Shown: positions 1 to 7,434, counted from the stretch's first letter. The stretch: 9,816 nt of DNA from Thermodesulfovibrio sp. (GCA_027016675.1 JALUSH010000170.1:1-9816); one strand, 5' to 3'. Notes: a model not told the origin generated them from the sequence alone. Numbers and translations are program-made.

Positions 1-13
1 CTACTGATATTTA

Positions 14-418
14 TACAAAAATCATCTCTATACAAAATGCATAGAAACAAGGCGGGGCACCTCATAAAAATAAGGCAATCCACAGGATTAGTCTTTGCAC
101 AAACCTGTATCGAAAGGCAGAGCAAAATCAGATGATGTTTCAACTGTACAGGAGCAGAGAGGTGGTGAAGAAGAGCATGTAGCAATACCTACAGTAACAT
201 TCACCAGCAACCTTATGTATCAGCAGTAGGCTGAAAAGACTGTATGTTTTTATAATTTAAATCCTATTGCATCAATGGGATGATGAACCACTTCTCTGCT
301 CCTTGTTTCAGAAGGATTTTTTATTTTTCAAAGGTGTGGTGCTTATTTTTCTTCGGCACCCCGCCTTATCTATAGTCTTGTCAATTTATTTTGGACACCA
401 ATGTACAAAAATAATCTC
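14..418. repeat. 15-bp near-direct repeat flanking the inverted duplication
   Basis: TACAAAAATCATCTC at 14-28 recurs as TACAAAAATAATCTC at 404-418, 14 of 15 identical and in the same orientation. The copies lie outside the inverted arms at 49-74 and 342-367, by 20 and 36 bases. They could be an old target-site duplication or internal repeats of a larger element whose left end lies outside the window. The sequence is A-rich, so chance contributes. Confidence 0.4.
49..367. repeat. Imperfect inverted duplication, possible MITE or decayed insertion sequence
   Basis: The outer arms 49-74 and 342-367 match as inverted repeats at 21 of 26 positions, with shared blocks AAGGCGGGG and AAAAATAAG. Further in, 150-166 and 287-303 match in inverted orientation at 16 of 17 positions (AGGAGCAGAGA, then G or A, then GTGGT). 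Just inside that, GCAATA at 182-187 faces its complement at 265-270. The matches keep the same order on both arms, but the right arm is about 38 bases shorter between the outer and middle blocks, so the arms look like diverged copies of one sequence of roughly 130 bp in opposite orientation. The middle (about 188-264) is AT-rich and unremarkable. No transposase is present. Calling it a mobile element is inference; the repeat structure is seen directly. Confidence 0.6.
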
Positions 419-522
419 GTCAAATAGCCAGACAGTCTTAATTACATAGTAAGTAAATATAAGAATTGTTAGGAAGTGCAGCGTCTATGGTTTCTATTGT
501 CCAGAGTCCATTTTTGACTGTC

Positions 523-2286
523 CTATTTGATATCAAAGAGTATCTCCTTTTCTGTTGAAAACTGTATCTCATGGAGATGTTTATATACACCGTTCAAATT
601 TAACAACTCATCATGTGTACCCTGCTCAATGATCATGCCATGATCAAGCACAATAATCTTTGAAGCTATCCTTACAGTAGAGAGGCGATGGGCAATCACT
701 ATGGTGGTTCTGTTTTTCATAAGTGAGTCGAGGGCCTTCTGAACCATCATCTCAGCATGTGTATCAAGTGATGAGGTTGCCTCATCAAGAATCAGTATGG
801 GAGGGTTCTTCAGAATTGCCCTCGCAATGGATAATCTCTGACGCTGTCCGCCCGAGAGCCTTACTCCCCTTTCTCCTATCATTGTATCATAACCATTGGG
901 AAATTCCATTATAAAGTCATGTGCATAGGCAGCCTTTGCAGCCTCCTGTATCTCCTCTTCTGTGGCATCAGGTCGTCCAAAGGCAATGTTTGCCCTTACT
1001 GTATCATTAAAGAGTATCACATCCTGACTAACAACCCCTATCAATGCCCGCAGAGATGATATCCTGAGATCCTTGATATTTATATTATCTATAAAGATAT
1101 CTCCTTCAGTGGGATCGTAGAATCTCGGTAGTAGGTCAACAAAGGTGGTTTTACCTGCTCCGCTTCTGCCCACAAGTGCAATAATATCACCCTTTTTGAT
1201 CTTCAGGTTTATATGCCTCAGTGCATATGTTTCTGATGTGGGATATCTGAAGGAGACATCCCTGTATTCTATACTCTGGTCAAAACCCTCTATCTCTTCG
1301 TTACCATCCCTCTCTCTTTCAAGTACGAGGAACTCGTTTATCCTGTCAATGGATGCCCTTGCCTGCTGAAGACCATTATGAACCTTCGCAAGCCTCTTTG
1401 CAGGTGTATAAATCATGAATATTGCTGCCAGGAATGAAAAGAAGTCTCCAGGTGTTATAGCACCACTTACCACGAGTCTTCCACCATACCAGATCACAAA
1501 GGTTATTCCAAGGCCACCTACAAATTCCATAAGAAGAGAGGTTGCTTCAACTATCCTTGTTGATCTCATGTTCTCCCGATAATAATCCTGGTTCCTCTTC
1601 TTGAAGAGATTTATCAGTACTGATTCTTTGCCGAATACCTTTATTATCTTGATTCCGCTGAATGTTTCTGTGAGCAGTTCTGTTATTATGGAGATCTTCC
1701 TTTGTGCCTCCTTGGTCACCTTCTTCAGTCTTTTACCAAGCCTGCCCACTCCATAGAAGGCAAAGGGGAGCACCAGCATGGAAAGCAATGTAAGATCCCA
1801 TCTCCTGATAAAGGCAACCACAGAAAGAGCTACAACAGTTGCACCCTCCACAAATAGATCCTTAACAGAGTGGGCGACCACTTTTTGCAGATAACCAGTA
1901 TCATTTATAATCCTTGAAAGCATAAGACCTGTAGAACGCTCATTGTATTTTGAAAGTGGCAGAAAGGTTATGTGTGTGTACAGTCTGTTTCTCATGTCCC
2001 TTACCAGTTTTGCTCCCACAGAGGTCATAAGATAGGAATGGGAAAAATTGAATACACCCCTTACAATATAAAGCAGAAAAACAGAAAGGGGTATTAACAG
2101 GAGATACTCCCTGTTCTTCTCGATAAAGATTCCATTCATGGCAGGCTTGACAAGCCAGGCAAGAGCACCGTTTATAGAGGATACAACCAGACTAAGGACC
2201 ACTGCCAGAACAATCCTTGGCCAGTAGGGCTTCACCAGAATTATGATACTCTTGAGTCTACCGTCTATTCCCTTTTCTATATCCAT
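523..2286 (-). CDS. msbA: MsbA-type lipid A/phospholipid ABC exporter (fused membrane and ATPase domains)
   Basis: A half-transporter of 587 residues, the usual length for MsbA, which acts as a homodimer in the inner membrane to flip lipid A core from the inner to the outer leaflet using ATP. The membrane domain spans about residues 20-310 with several hydrophobic helices. The nucleotide-binding domain shows Walker A GRSGAGKT (373-380), Q-loop Q421, signature LSGGQ (477-481), Walker B ILILDE (497-502) and switch histidine H533 in IAHRLST. The ATG at 2286 lies within the last codons of lpxB (10-bp overlap) and has GGAGAG 8 bases upstream, which supports this start. Adjacency to lpxB favours MsbA over other ABCB-type exporters, since sequence alone does not fix the substrate. 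It is the last gene of the operon, followed by about 520 bp without a gene. Confidence 0.88.
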   Translation of the reverse strand: MDIEKGIDGRLKSIIILVKPYWPRIVLAVVLSLVVSSINGALAWLVKPAMNGIFIEKNREYLLLIPLSVFLLYIVRGVFNFSHSYLMTSVGAKLVRDMRNRLYTHITFLPLSKYNERSTGLMLSRIINDTGYLQKVVAHSVKDLFVEGATVVALSVVAFIRRWDLTLLSMLVLPFAFYGVGRLGKRLKKVTKEAQRKISIITELLTETFSGIKIIKVFGKESVLINLFKKRNQDYYRENMRSTRIVEATSLLMEFVGGLGITFVIWYGGRLVVSGAITPGDFFSFLAAIFMIYTPAKRLAKVHNGLQQARASIDRINEFLVLERERDGNEEIEGFDQSIEYRDVSFRYPTSETYALRHINLKIKKGDIIALVGRSGAGKTTFVDLLPRFYDPTEGDIFIDNINIKDLRISSLRALIGVVSQDVILFNDTVRANIAFGRPDATEEEIQEAAKAAYAHDFIMEFPNGYDTMIGERGVRLSGGQRQRLSIARAILKNPPILILDEATSSLDTHAEMMVQKALDSLMKNRTTIVIAHRLSTVRIASKIIVLDHGMIIEQGTHDELLNLNGVYKHLHEIQFSTEKEILFDIK

Positions 2287-3434
2287 CCTGCAAGCTCTCC
2301 TATCATTTCAGCCACCCTTTCTGATGCTCTTTTATCATAATAAACATTCCGTATTCTTTGGAATGCCCCTTTCATATATTCCCTTACCTGTTCCTCCCTT
2401 ATCAATCTCTCGATTTCATTCAATACATTTTCCCTGTTTGCCTTCCACTGGATGAGCTCCTTTACGATCTCTCCACCATAGAGGATATTGACAAGGCTTA
2501 TATATTTAACATCAACAACAATCCTGCCTATCAGATAGGTAAGAGGAAACAGTTTATAAACAACAACCATGGGCACACCTATCAATGCAGCCTGTAAAGT
2601 TGCAGTGCCAGAGGCGATAAGGGCAAAGTCTGCTGACATAAGTGCCTCAGTAGAGTAACCATCAAGGATCTTTACGCCTTTATCCTGTAATCTTTTCAAC
2701 ATCGCTGAATGTACCTTTCTGTCAATATTCGGAGCAAGGGGGAGTGCATACTGTAGTTTCTTGTATCTATCTGAGAGTTCTGTTATAACATCAAGATAAA
2801 GCGGTAATAACCGTTTTAGTTCAATATCCCTGCTACCAGGAAGTATGGCAAGGACATCTCCGTCACCTTTCAAACCAAGAGACTCTCTTATAAACTTTCT
2901 ACTTCCTTTGATCCTCTGGATCTCCTCCATAATGGGATGTCCTACAAACTCACAGTCAGCACCTCTCTTTTTATAGATCTCCTCCTCAAAGGGCAGTATT
3001 ACAGCAATCCTGTCTGTTAATGAGATAATGGTCTTAATCCTTTTTTTACGCCATGCCCAGACCTGAGGGCTCACATAATAGAGCACTTTCATTCCCCTTT
3101 CCTTGACAGCCTTTGCAACCTTGAGATTAAAATCAGGAAAATCTATTAAAACAACCACCTCAGGCCGTTCCTCATCAAGGCATCTGATAATATTATTATA
3201 ATTCTTTTGCAATTTACTAAGAGACGAAAAGGTCTCTGTAATCCCAAAGGCACCTGTTATCTCACCTATTAGTCTCACACCTGCCTGTCTCATCCTATCT
3301 CCGCCTATGCCATAGACAAGGAGGTCATTGTACTTTTCAAATAGTTTCTGTGCAAGGAGAGAACCATATAATTCTCCTGAAGCCTCACCACTTACTATCA
3401 ATACCTTTTTCCTGTCTTCCATGCCTTCTGTCAT
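2277..3434 (-). CDS. lpxB: Lipid-A-disaccharide synthase
   Basis: Glycosyltransferase family 19 enzyme that joins UDP-2,3-diacylglucosamine to lipid X to give the lipid A disaccharide, on the cytoplasmic side of the inner membrane. The 385 residues match the family length. Recognisable motifs are SGEASGELYG (15-24), DFPDFN (98-103), YVSPQVWAW (120-128), LPFEEE (147-152), VGHP (164-167), LPGSR (198-202) and SGTATLQAALIGVPMVVVYK (275-294). The ATG at 3434 overlaps the TGA of the upstream M50 gene as ATGA. There is no Shine-Dalgarno site in front of it or in front of the alternative Met at residue 5, so translation is probably coupled to the upstream gene. The other early lpx genes (A, C, D, I/H) are not in this window. 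Identification is firm. Confidence 0.95.
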   Translation of the reverse strand: MTEGMEDRKKVLIVSGEASGELYGSLLAQKLFEKYNDLLVYGIGGDRMRQAGVRLIGEITGAFGITETFSSLSKLQKNYNNIIRCLDEERPEVVVLIDFPDFNLKVAKAVKERGMKVLYYVSPQVWAWRKKRIKTIISLTDRIAVILPFEEEIYKKRGADCEFVGHPIMEEIQRIKGSRKFIRESLGLKGDGDVLAILPGSRDIELKRLLPLYLDVITELSDRYKKLQYALPLAPNIDRKVHSAMLKRLQDKGVKILDGYSTEALMSADFALIASGTATLQAALIGVPMVVVYKLFPLTYLIGRIVVDVKYISLVNILYGGEIVKELIQWKANRENVLNEIERLIREEQVREYMKGAFQRIRNVYYDKRASERVAEMIGELAGWI

Positions 3435-4333
3435 TGTACAACACTTATTGGTACTGGTACAAAGGTAAGAATAAATATTATCAGGGCCACATACCCCATG
3501 ATTTCTCTGCTTTTAGGCAGGGGCTCTTCCCAGAATACAACAGGCGGGTGGTCAATTCCAAGGATAAAGAGCAGAAACGCCCATACAGCCCATCCCTCCC
3601 ATAAATAGTCCCTGAGGGTATTGAATATACCAGAGGAAAAGATTTCACTGTAGAGATACAGCCTTGAAATGCCTACTATTGCAAGAGTGGTGGCAAGAAA
3701 GAAAGATATCCTTCTATGATGCCTCTGTCCAAACAGGGCATAGGCAATATGACCGCCATCAAGCTGACCTATAGGGAGGAGGTTCATGGATGTAACAAAA
3801 AAACCAATCCATCCGGCAAAGGCAACAGGATGAAGAAGTATATCCTTGCCCTCAGGAGGAACACCCAGGATTATCCTTGAGAGTAGACTGAACAGAAGTG
3901 AGTCACCAAGAATAAGCCCCACATGCTCAGAGGAAGGATCCACTACAGAGGACAGACTCAGACCATAGATGCTTACTATCAATGCAATTATAAAACCACC
4001 AATAGGCCCAGAGGCCCCAATCTCTATGAGCGCCTTTCTTGTAGCTATGGGTGACCTCATCTTTATAAAGGCACCAAAGGTGCCAAATATAGAGGGAGCT
4101 GGAATAAAGTATGGCAATGATGCCTCTGTATGGTTGATTTTAGAGGCAAAATAATGAGACAGTTCATGTGTCAGCAAAATTGCCAGTAATGAAACAGAAA
4201 AGGGTATCCCCTCCACAATCCTTGCAGGTTCTGAAAAGACATTGATTCCCTTCTGTAATGCCCCTGCCATCAATGTGGAAAACACGGTAAGCACAAAGAG
4301 TATTATCTGTACAGTATAACCTTTCTTTTTCAT
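3431..4333 (-). CDS. Membrane-embedded site-2 protease family protein (peptidase M50)
   Basis: Predicted intramembrane zinc metalloprotease of 300 residues. The active-site motif is HELSH (H56, E57, H60) and the second zinc-ligand region is NLLPIGQLDGGH (184-195), with D192 the expected aspartate ligand. Between them lies PYFIPAP...GTFGAF (74-89) followed by RSPI...RKALIEIGASGPIGG (93-113), an arrangement I associate with the EGY/short S2P branch rather than RseP, and there is no PDZ domain. Hydrophobic segments occur near 8-24, 45-60, 108-128, 143-156, 168-184 and toward the C-terminus (about 245-260 and 280-297). The start ATG overlaps the rimO stop as ATGA, and the gene's own TGA overlaps the lpxB start. 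The substrate is unknown. The position next to lpxB and msbA suggests an envelope role, but that is inference. Confidence 0.88.
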   Translation of the reverse strand: MKKKGYTVQIILFVLTVFSTLMAGALQKGINVFSEPARIVEGIPFSVSLLAILLTHELSHYFASKINHTEASLPYFIPAPSIFGTFGAFIKMRSPIATRKALIEIGASGPIGGFIIALIVSIYGLSLSSVVDPSSEHVGLILGDSLLFSLLSRIILGVPPEGKDILLHPVAFAGWIGFFVTSMNLLPIGQLDGGHIAYALFGQRHHRRISFFLATTLAIVGISRLYLYSEIFSSGIFNTLRDYLWEGWAVWAFLLFILGIDHPPVVFWEEPLPKSREIMGYVALIIFILTFVPVPISVVQ

Positions 4334-5652
4334 ATCAATATAGCCTTCAGGTCGTAATCATAGGCCTCGGCAATTCTGACCTCAAAAAATTCTCCAGTTT
4401 TAATTTTGTTCTCTGAACATGACTGCCCTGAAAACGGGATGTTTCCGGACATACAATTGTCTATTATAACAATTCCGTCAATCTCTGGTGCCTGCCCATA
4501 GTATCTTCCAACAATCAGGTCTTCAGAGACATCATCAATAAGTACCTTGAATCTCTTGTTTAACAAACCCTTGTTCTTCCTGTATGATATCTCTGCCTGT
4601 GTCTTCATAACCTCATGAAACCGCTCCTGTTTTTTTTCTTCAGGAACCTGTACCTTTATTTTATATGCCTCTGTGCCCTCCTCAGGGGAATATTTGAATG
4701 CACCAAGTCTGTCAAACTCCATCTCTTTAATAAAATCCAGCAATCTACTAAACTCCTCATCACTCTCTGTTGGAAAGCCAACAATCACAGTGGTTCTTAA
4801 AACCACCCCGGGTATGTCCTGCCTCAGTCTTTTTATCAGTTTCCTGAACTGTCCAGAAGAGCCTGCCCTTCCCATTAATCTGAGTATCCTCTCTTCTGAG
4901 TGCTGAATCGGAATATCCAGATACTTGCAGATCTTCTCTACTTCTGCAATGGTCTGTATCAGGGTCTCATCAATCATTGTGGGGTACAAATAAAGCAGCC
5001 TTATCCAGAAGTCTCCATCTATTGAGGCTATATCCCTGAGAAGTCTTTCGAGTCTGTAATTACCAGTATCCATACCATAGGAGGTAATATCCTGGGCTAC
5101 AAGTATTATCTCCTTAACCCCCTCCCTTACAAGCCTTTCAGCCTCCACAAGTATGCTCTCCGGTGTGTAGCTTCTCAGCTCTCCTCTTATGGAGGGGATT
5201 ACACAGAATGTGCATTGTCTATTACACCCTTCTGCTATCTTGAGATATGCGTAAGATGAGCCACTTTCTTTATACGACAGTCTTTTGTATGAGACATCAC
5301 TACTCCTGTCAGGAAGGCTTAAAAAATCCATTATCTCCTTAAAACTATCCACACCAAAGACCCCGTCCACCTCTGGCAACTCCTTCACTATCTCCCCCAT
5401 GTACCGCTGTGCAAGACAGCCAAAAACAACCACCTTCTGCCATGGTTCTTTCCTGTTCAGAAACACAAGGATATGCTCGATGGATTCCTCCTTTGCCTCA
5501 TTTATGAAGCCACATGTGTTTATAAGAATCAGATCAGCCTCTTCAGGCCCCATGACTTCTGTGAAGCCTCTCTTAATTAATAATGATGCCAGCGATGATG
5601 AGTCAACCTGATTTTTGGGACAGCCTAGGGTGTGAATGTAAAATCTCTTCAT
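4330..5652 (-). CDS. rimO: Ribosomal protein S12 methylthiotransferase RimO (radical SAM)
   Basis: A 440-residue methylthiotransferase that adds a methylthio group to a conserved aspartate of ribosomal protein S12. The N-terminal UPF0004 domain carries the three cysteines of the auxiliary [4Fe-4S] cluster: C11 in LGCPKNQVD, C47 in NTCGFI and C79 in GCLAQR. The radical SAM core has CNRQCTFC (C143, C147, C150) followed by IPSIRG, and RLLYLYP is also present. The C-terminal part from about residue 375 is the TRAM domain. The LGCPKN motif and NTCGFI favour RimO over the tRNA enzyme MiaB. The ATG at 5652 lies 8 bp after the nadA stop and has no visible Shine-Dalgarno site (AATCCCACCC precedes it), so it probably depends on coupling with nadA. 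Confidence 0.94.
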   Translation of the reverse strand: MKRFYIHTLGCPKNQVDSSSLASLLIKRGFTEVMGPEEADLILINTCGFINEAKEESIEHILVFLNRKEPWQKVVVFGCLAQRYMGEIVKELPEVDGVFGVDSFKEIMDFLSLPDRSSDVSYKRLSYKESGSSYAYLKIAEGCNRQCTFCVIPSIRGELRSYTPESILVEAERLVREGVKEIILVAQDITSYGMDTGNYRLERLLRDIASIDGDFWIRLLYLYPTMIDETLIQTIAEVEKICKYLDIPIQHSEERILRLMGRAGSSGQFRKLIKRLRQDIPGVVLRTTVIVGFPTESDEEFSRLLDFIKEMEFDRLGAFKYSPEEGTEAYKIKVQVPEEKKQERFHEVMKTQAEISYRKNKGLLNKRFKVLIDDVSEDLIVGRYYGQAPEIDGIVIIDNCMSGNIPFSGQSCSENKIKTGEFFEVRIAEAYDYDLKAILI

Positions 5653-5660
5653 GGGTGGGA

Positions 5661-6638
5661 TTATTTTATCTTTAACATCCTGTCAAGGGCTGTAACTGCC
5701 CTGACCCTGATATCCTCGGGAACCTTTATCTCATTCTTCATCTCCTTCAATGCCCAGAGCACCTTCTCAAGGGTGGTCTTTTTCATATTTGGACATATCA
5801 TGTCTTTCCTTAGAGGATAAAAAACCTTATCAGGGTTTTCCTTCCTCAATCTATGCAAAAGCCCCACTTCGGTTCCCACAATAAACTCTCTCGCGTCAGA
5901 CTGTCTTGCAAACCTCAGCATCCCTGATGTGCTTGTCACATGGTCTGCTCGTTCAAGAACCTCAAGCCTGCATTCCGGATGCGCCATAACCAGTGCCTCA
6001 GGATGCCCCTTACGTGCCCGCTCCACATCCTCTGCCCTCACTCTGTCATGTACATGGCAAAATCCATCCCAGGTTATAATCTCCTTGCCGGTGTTTCTTT
6101 GTGCCCATGCAGAGAGATTCCTGTCAGGTATGCATATAACCCTATCTTCAGGAAGAGACTCCACAACCTTTACTACATTTGCTGAGGTACAGCATATATC
6201 GCTTTCTGCCTTCACATCAGCCGTGGTGTTTACATAGGCAACAACAGGTACTCCAGGATACTGTCTCTTCATATCTATGAGGGTAAAATCGTGGGGAAAT
6301 ACAAAGGTTGGTTGCACCTCATATCCAGGGAAGGTCTTCCATACCTTCCTTGTACCTGAAACCCTTACCATGTCAGCCATGGGACAGTTGGCATCAAGAG
6401 AAGGCAACAGAACAGTCTTTTCAGGAGAGAGGATGGATGCACTCTCTGCCATGAAATTCACACCACAGAATACAATCACATCGCAATCCACTGAAGCAGC
6501 CTGCCGTGAAAGCTCAAGAGAATCACCCACAAAGTCAGCTATATCCTGAACCTCTTCACGTTGATAATTGTGAGAGATTATTATGGCCCTTCTCTGTTCT
6601 TTAAGTCTGAAGATCTCCTCTATTATTTTTTCCTTCAA
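5661..6638 (-). CDS. nadA: Quinolinate synthase A (Fe-S enzyme of NAD synthesis), TTG start
   Basis: Condenses iminoaspartate with dihydroxyacetone phosphate to quinolinate in de novo NAD synthesis. The 325 residues include SHNYQ (22-26), DIADFVGDSL (32-41), GVNFMAE (59-65), YVNTTADVKAESD (135-147), CCTSAN (149-154), HPEC (220-223) and GTEVG (255-259). The three expected ligands of the single [4Fe-4S] cluster are C85 (ANCPMAD), C194 (GFCHVH) and C282 (ICPNMKK). The start is TTG: there is no Met before residue 63, and GGAG lies 5 bases upstream of the TTG. Between C85 and the YVNTTA motif there is a segment about 20 residues longer than I remember from T. maritima NadA. The gene begins 23 bp after the transglycosylase stop. 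nadB and nadC are not in the window. Confidence 0.94.
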   Translation of the reverse strand: MKEKIIEEIFRLKEQRRAIIISHNYQREEVQDIADFVGDSLELSRQAASVDCDVIVFCGVNFMAESASILSPEKTVLLPSLDANCPMADMVRVSGTRKVWKTFPGYEVQPTFVFPHDFTLIDMKRQYPGVPVVAYVNTTADVKAESDICCTSANVVKVVESLPEDRVICIPDRNLSAWAQRNTGKEIITWDGFCHVHDRVRAEDVERARKGHPEALVMAHPECRLEVLERADHVTSTSGMLRFARQSDAREFIVGTEVGLLHRLRKENPDKVFYPLRKDMICPNMKKTTLEKVLWALKEMKNEIKVPEDIRVRAVTALDRMLKIK

Positions 6639-6661
6639 ACCCTCTCCAATTCCTTACTGAT

Positions 6662-7339
6662 TTAAAATGAAGATAGATTTTCTATATAGACTGGTGAATT
6701 TGTAAACATTATGGTTCCATCACTCAGTACTATTTTGTAAATCCTGTCATTTGATCTTTGAGAGGTATATCCTGTGCCTGAATAGTTATACATTATTTCT
6801 TTAACATATCCCTTAGTTTCAGTGAAAGGTGGTATGCCACCAAATCGTTTTACAGTGGTTGGCCCGGCATTGTAGGCTGCGAGTGCCTTTTTGATATCAC
6901 CAAAGTAGTCAATCAACCTCTTTAGGTACCTTACACCTGCATCAACATTCTCTTCTGGGTCAAAAGGGTTTTTCACTCCAAGAAGCCTGGCGGTTTTGGG
7001 CATGAGCTGCATCAATCCCATTGCCCCACTTCTGGATACTGCATAGGGATTCCAGCGAGACTCTTTTTCAATAACATTCTTTACAAGCCCTGGATCAAGG
7101 GAATATTTTCTGGCTATCCTATCAGCAAGTCCTTTAAGATAGGCCATACTATAATAGATTGCCCCTGATGCCTTTTTGCCATCTTTCTTTTTTCTTATAA
7201 CCGTTACCTTATATCTGTCAGGCATAACATCAGTAAAATGAACCACACCCTGTTCATCCACGTACCTGTATATTGTGGTGGCATTGATAGGGGAGAAGAG
7301 ACATAACAAAAATATTACTATAAAACAATTTCTTAGCAT
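6662..7339 (-). CDS. Exported lytic transglycosylase (SLT) with DUF4124 domain
   Basis: A periplasmic murein-cleaving enzyme of 225 residues. A signal peptide is clear (hydrophobic residues 5-17, likely cut after SPINA, about residue 20), with no lipobox cysteine at the cleavage site. Residues 22-40 (IYRYVDEQGVVHFTD) are a DUF4124 motif. The SLT goose-lysozyme-like domain follows at about 68-185: catalytic glutamate E93 in EKESRWNPYA, then GAMGLMQLMP (105-114) and AYNAGP (155-160). The C-terminus (199-217) repeats a DUF4124-like motif, IYKIVLSDGTIMFTN. The ATG at 7339 gives a compact signal peptide; a GTG at 7354 in the same frame is an alternative. Neither has a well-placed Shine-Dalgarno site, the nearest being AGGAGG at 7375-7380. 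It is the first gene of the operon that continues into nadA. Confidence 0.9.
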   Translation of the reverse strand: MLRNCFIVIFLLCLFSPINATTIYRYVDEQGVVHFTDVMPDRYKVTVIRKKKDGKKASGAIYYSMAYLKGLADRIARKYSLDPGLVKNVIEKESRWNPYAVSRSGAMGLMQLMPKTARLLGVKNPFDPEENVDAGVRYLKRLIDYFGDIKKALAAYNAGPTTVKRFGGIPPFTETKGYVKEIMYNYSGTGYTSQRSNDRIYKIVLSDGTIMFTNSPVYIENLSSF

Positions 7340-7374
7340 AATTAAATATAACACACTTTATATTTTTGCTGCAA

Positions 7375-7380
7375 CCTCCT
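7375..7380 (-). promoter_or_regulatory. Shine-Dalgarno-like AGGAGG placed too far upstream of the transglycosylase gene
   Basis: A consensus AGGAGG lies 20 bases before the GTG at 7354 and 35 bases before the ATG at 7339. No ATG or GTG start lies at the normal 5-10 base distance. It may be a standby ribosome-binding site, may be brought closer by leader folding, or may be coincidental. Confidence 0.3.
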
Positions 7381-7434
7381 AAAATAAAAAGATAAATAAT
7401 GCAAAAAGCAGAAAAAACTTTTGAATGGTCTTCT

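Larger units (their letters stand above)
1..522. other. Non-coding interval downstream of msbA with degenerate repeats
   Basis: No reading frame here resembles a known protein. On the plus strand the frame is open from 1 to a stop at 133-135 (Met at 37). A second frame is open from 92 to a stop at 227-229 and reads like an acidic, hydrophilic tail containing VQEQRGGEEEHV. The two overlap, which would fit a decayed, frameshifted coding remnant, but neither has a Shine-Dalgarno site. The interval also holds an imperfect inverted duplication (49-367) and a flanking near-direct repeat. I see no convincing hairpin with a U-tract that would terminate the msbA transcript. A short inverted repeat GACAGTC (431-437) / GACTGTC (516-522) lies just after the msbA stop, but its arms are about 80 bases apart. 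Confidence 0.6.

Noticed and set aside
338..360. GGTGC/GCACC hairpin as a possible terminator for msbA
   Set aside because: A five-base stem with a 13-base loop, no adjacent U-run on the minus strand, and about 160 bases from the stop; it is part of the right inverted arm.
267..449. A 60-codon plus-strand reading frame with an ATG at 267
   Set aside because: No Shine-Dalgarno site, no recognisable domain, and it runs through the right inverted arm into flanking AT-rich DNA; it looks like chance.
431..522. GACAGTC / GACTGTC inverted repeat (431-437, 516-522) after the msbA stop
   Set aside because: Seven bases with arms about 80 bases apart is weak for a terminator or operator; noted only as a short repeat.
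1..522. CRISPR array or tRNA in the left gene-free interval
   Set aside because: There are no regularly spaced direct repeats and no cloverleaf-like arms with a TTCGA-type loop; only the inverted duplication and one repeat pair are present.
7372..7374. TTG directly after AGGAGG as the start of a leader peptide
   Set aside because: The codon abuts the Shine-Dalgarno sequence with no spacer, and the frame ends after about ten codons without any attenuator-like pattern.
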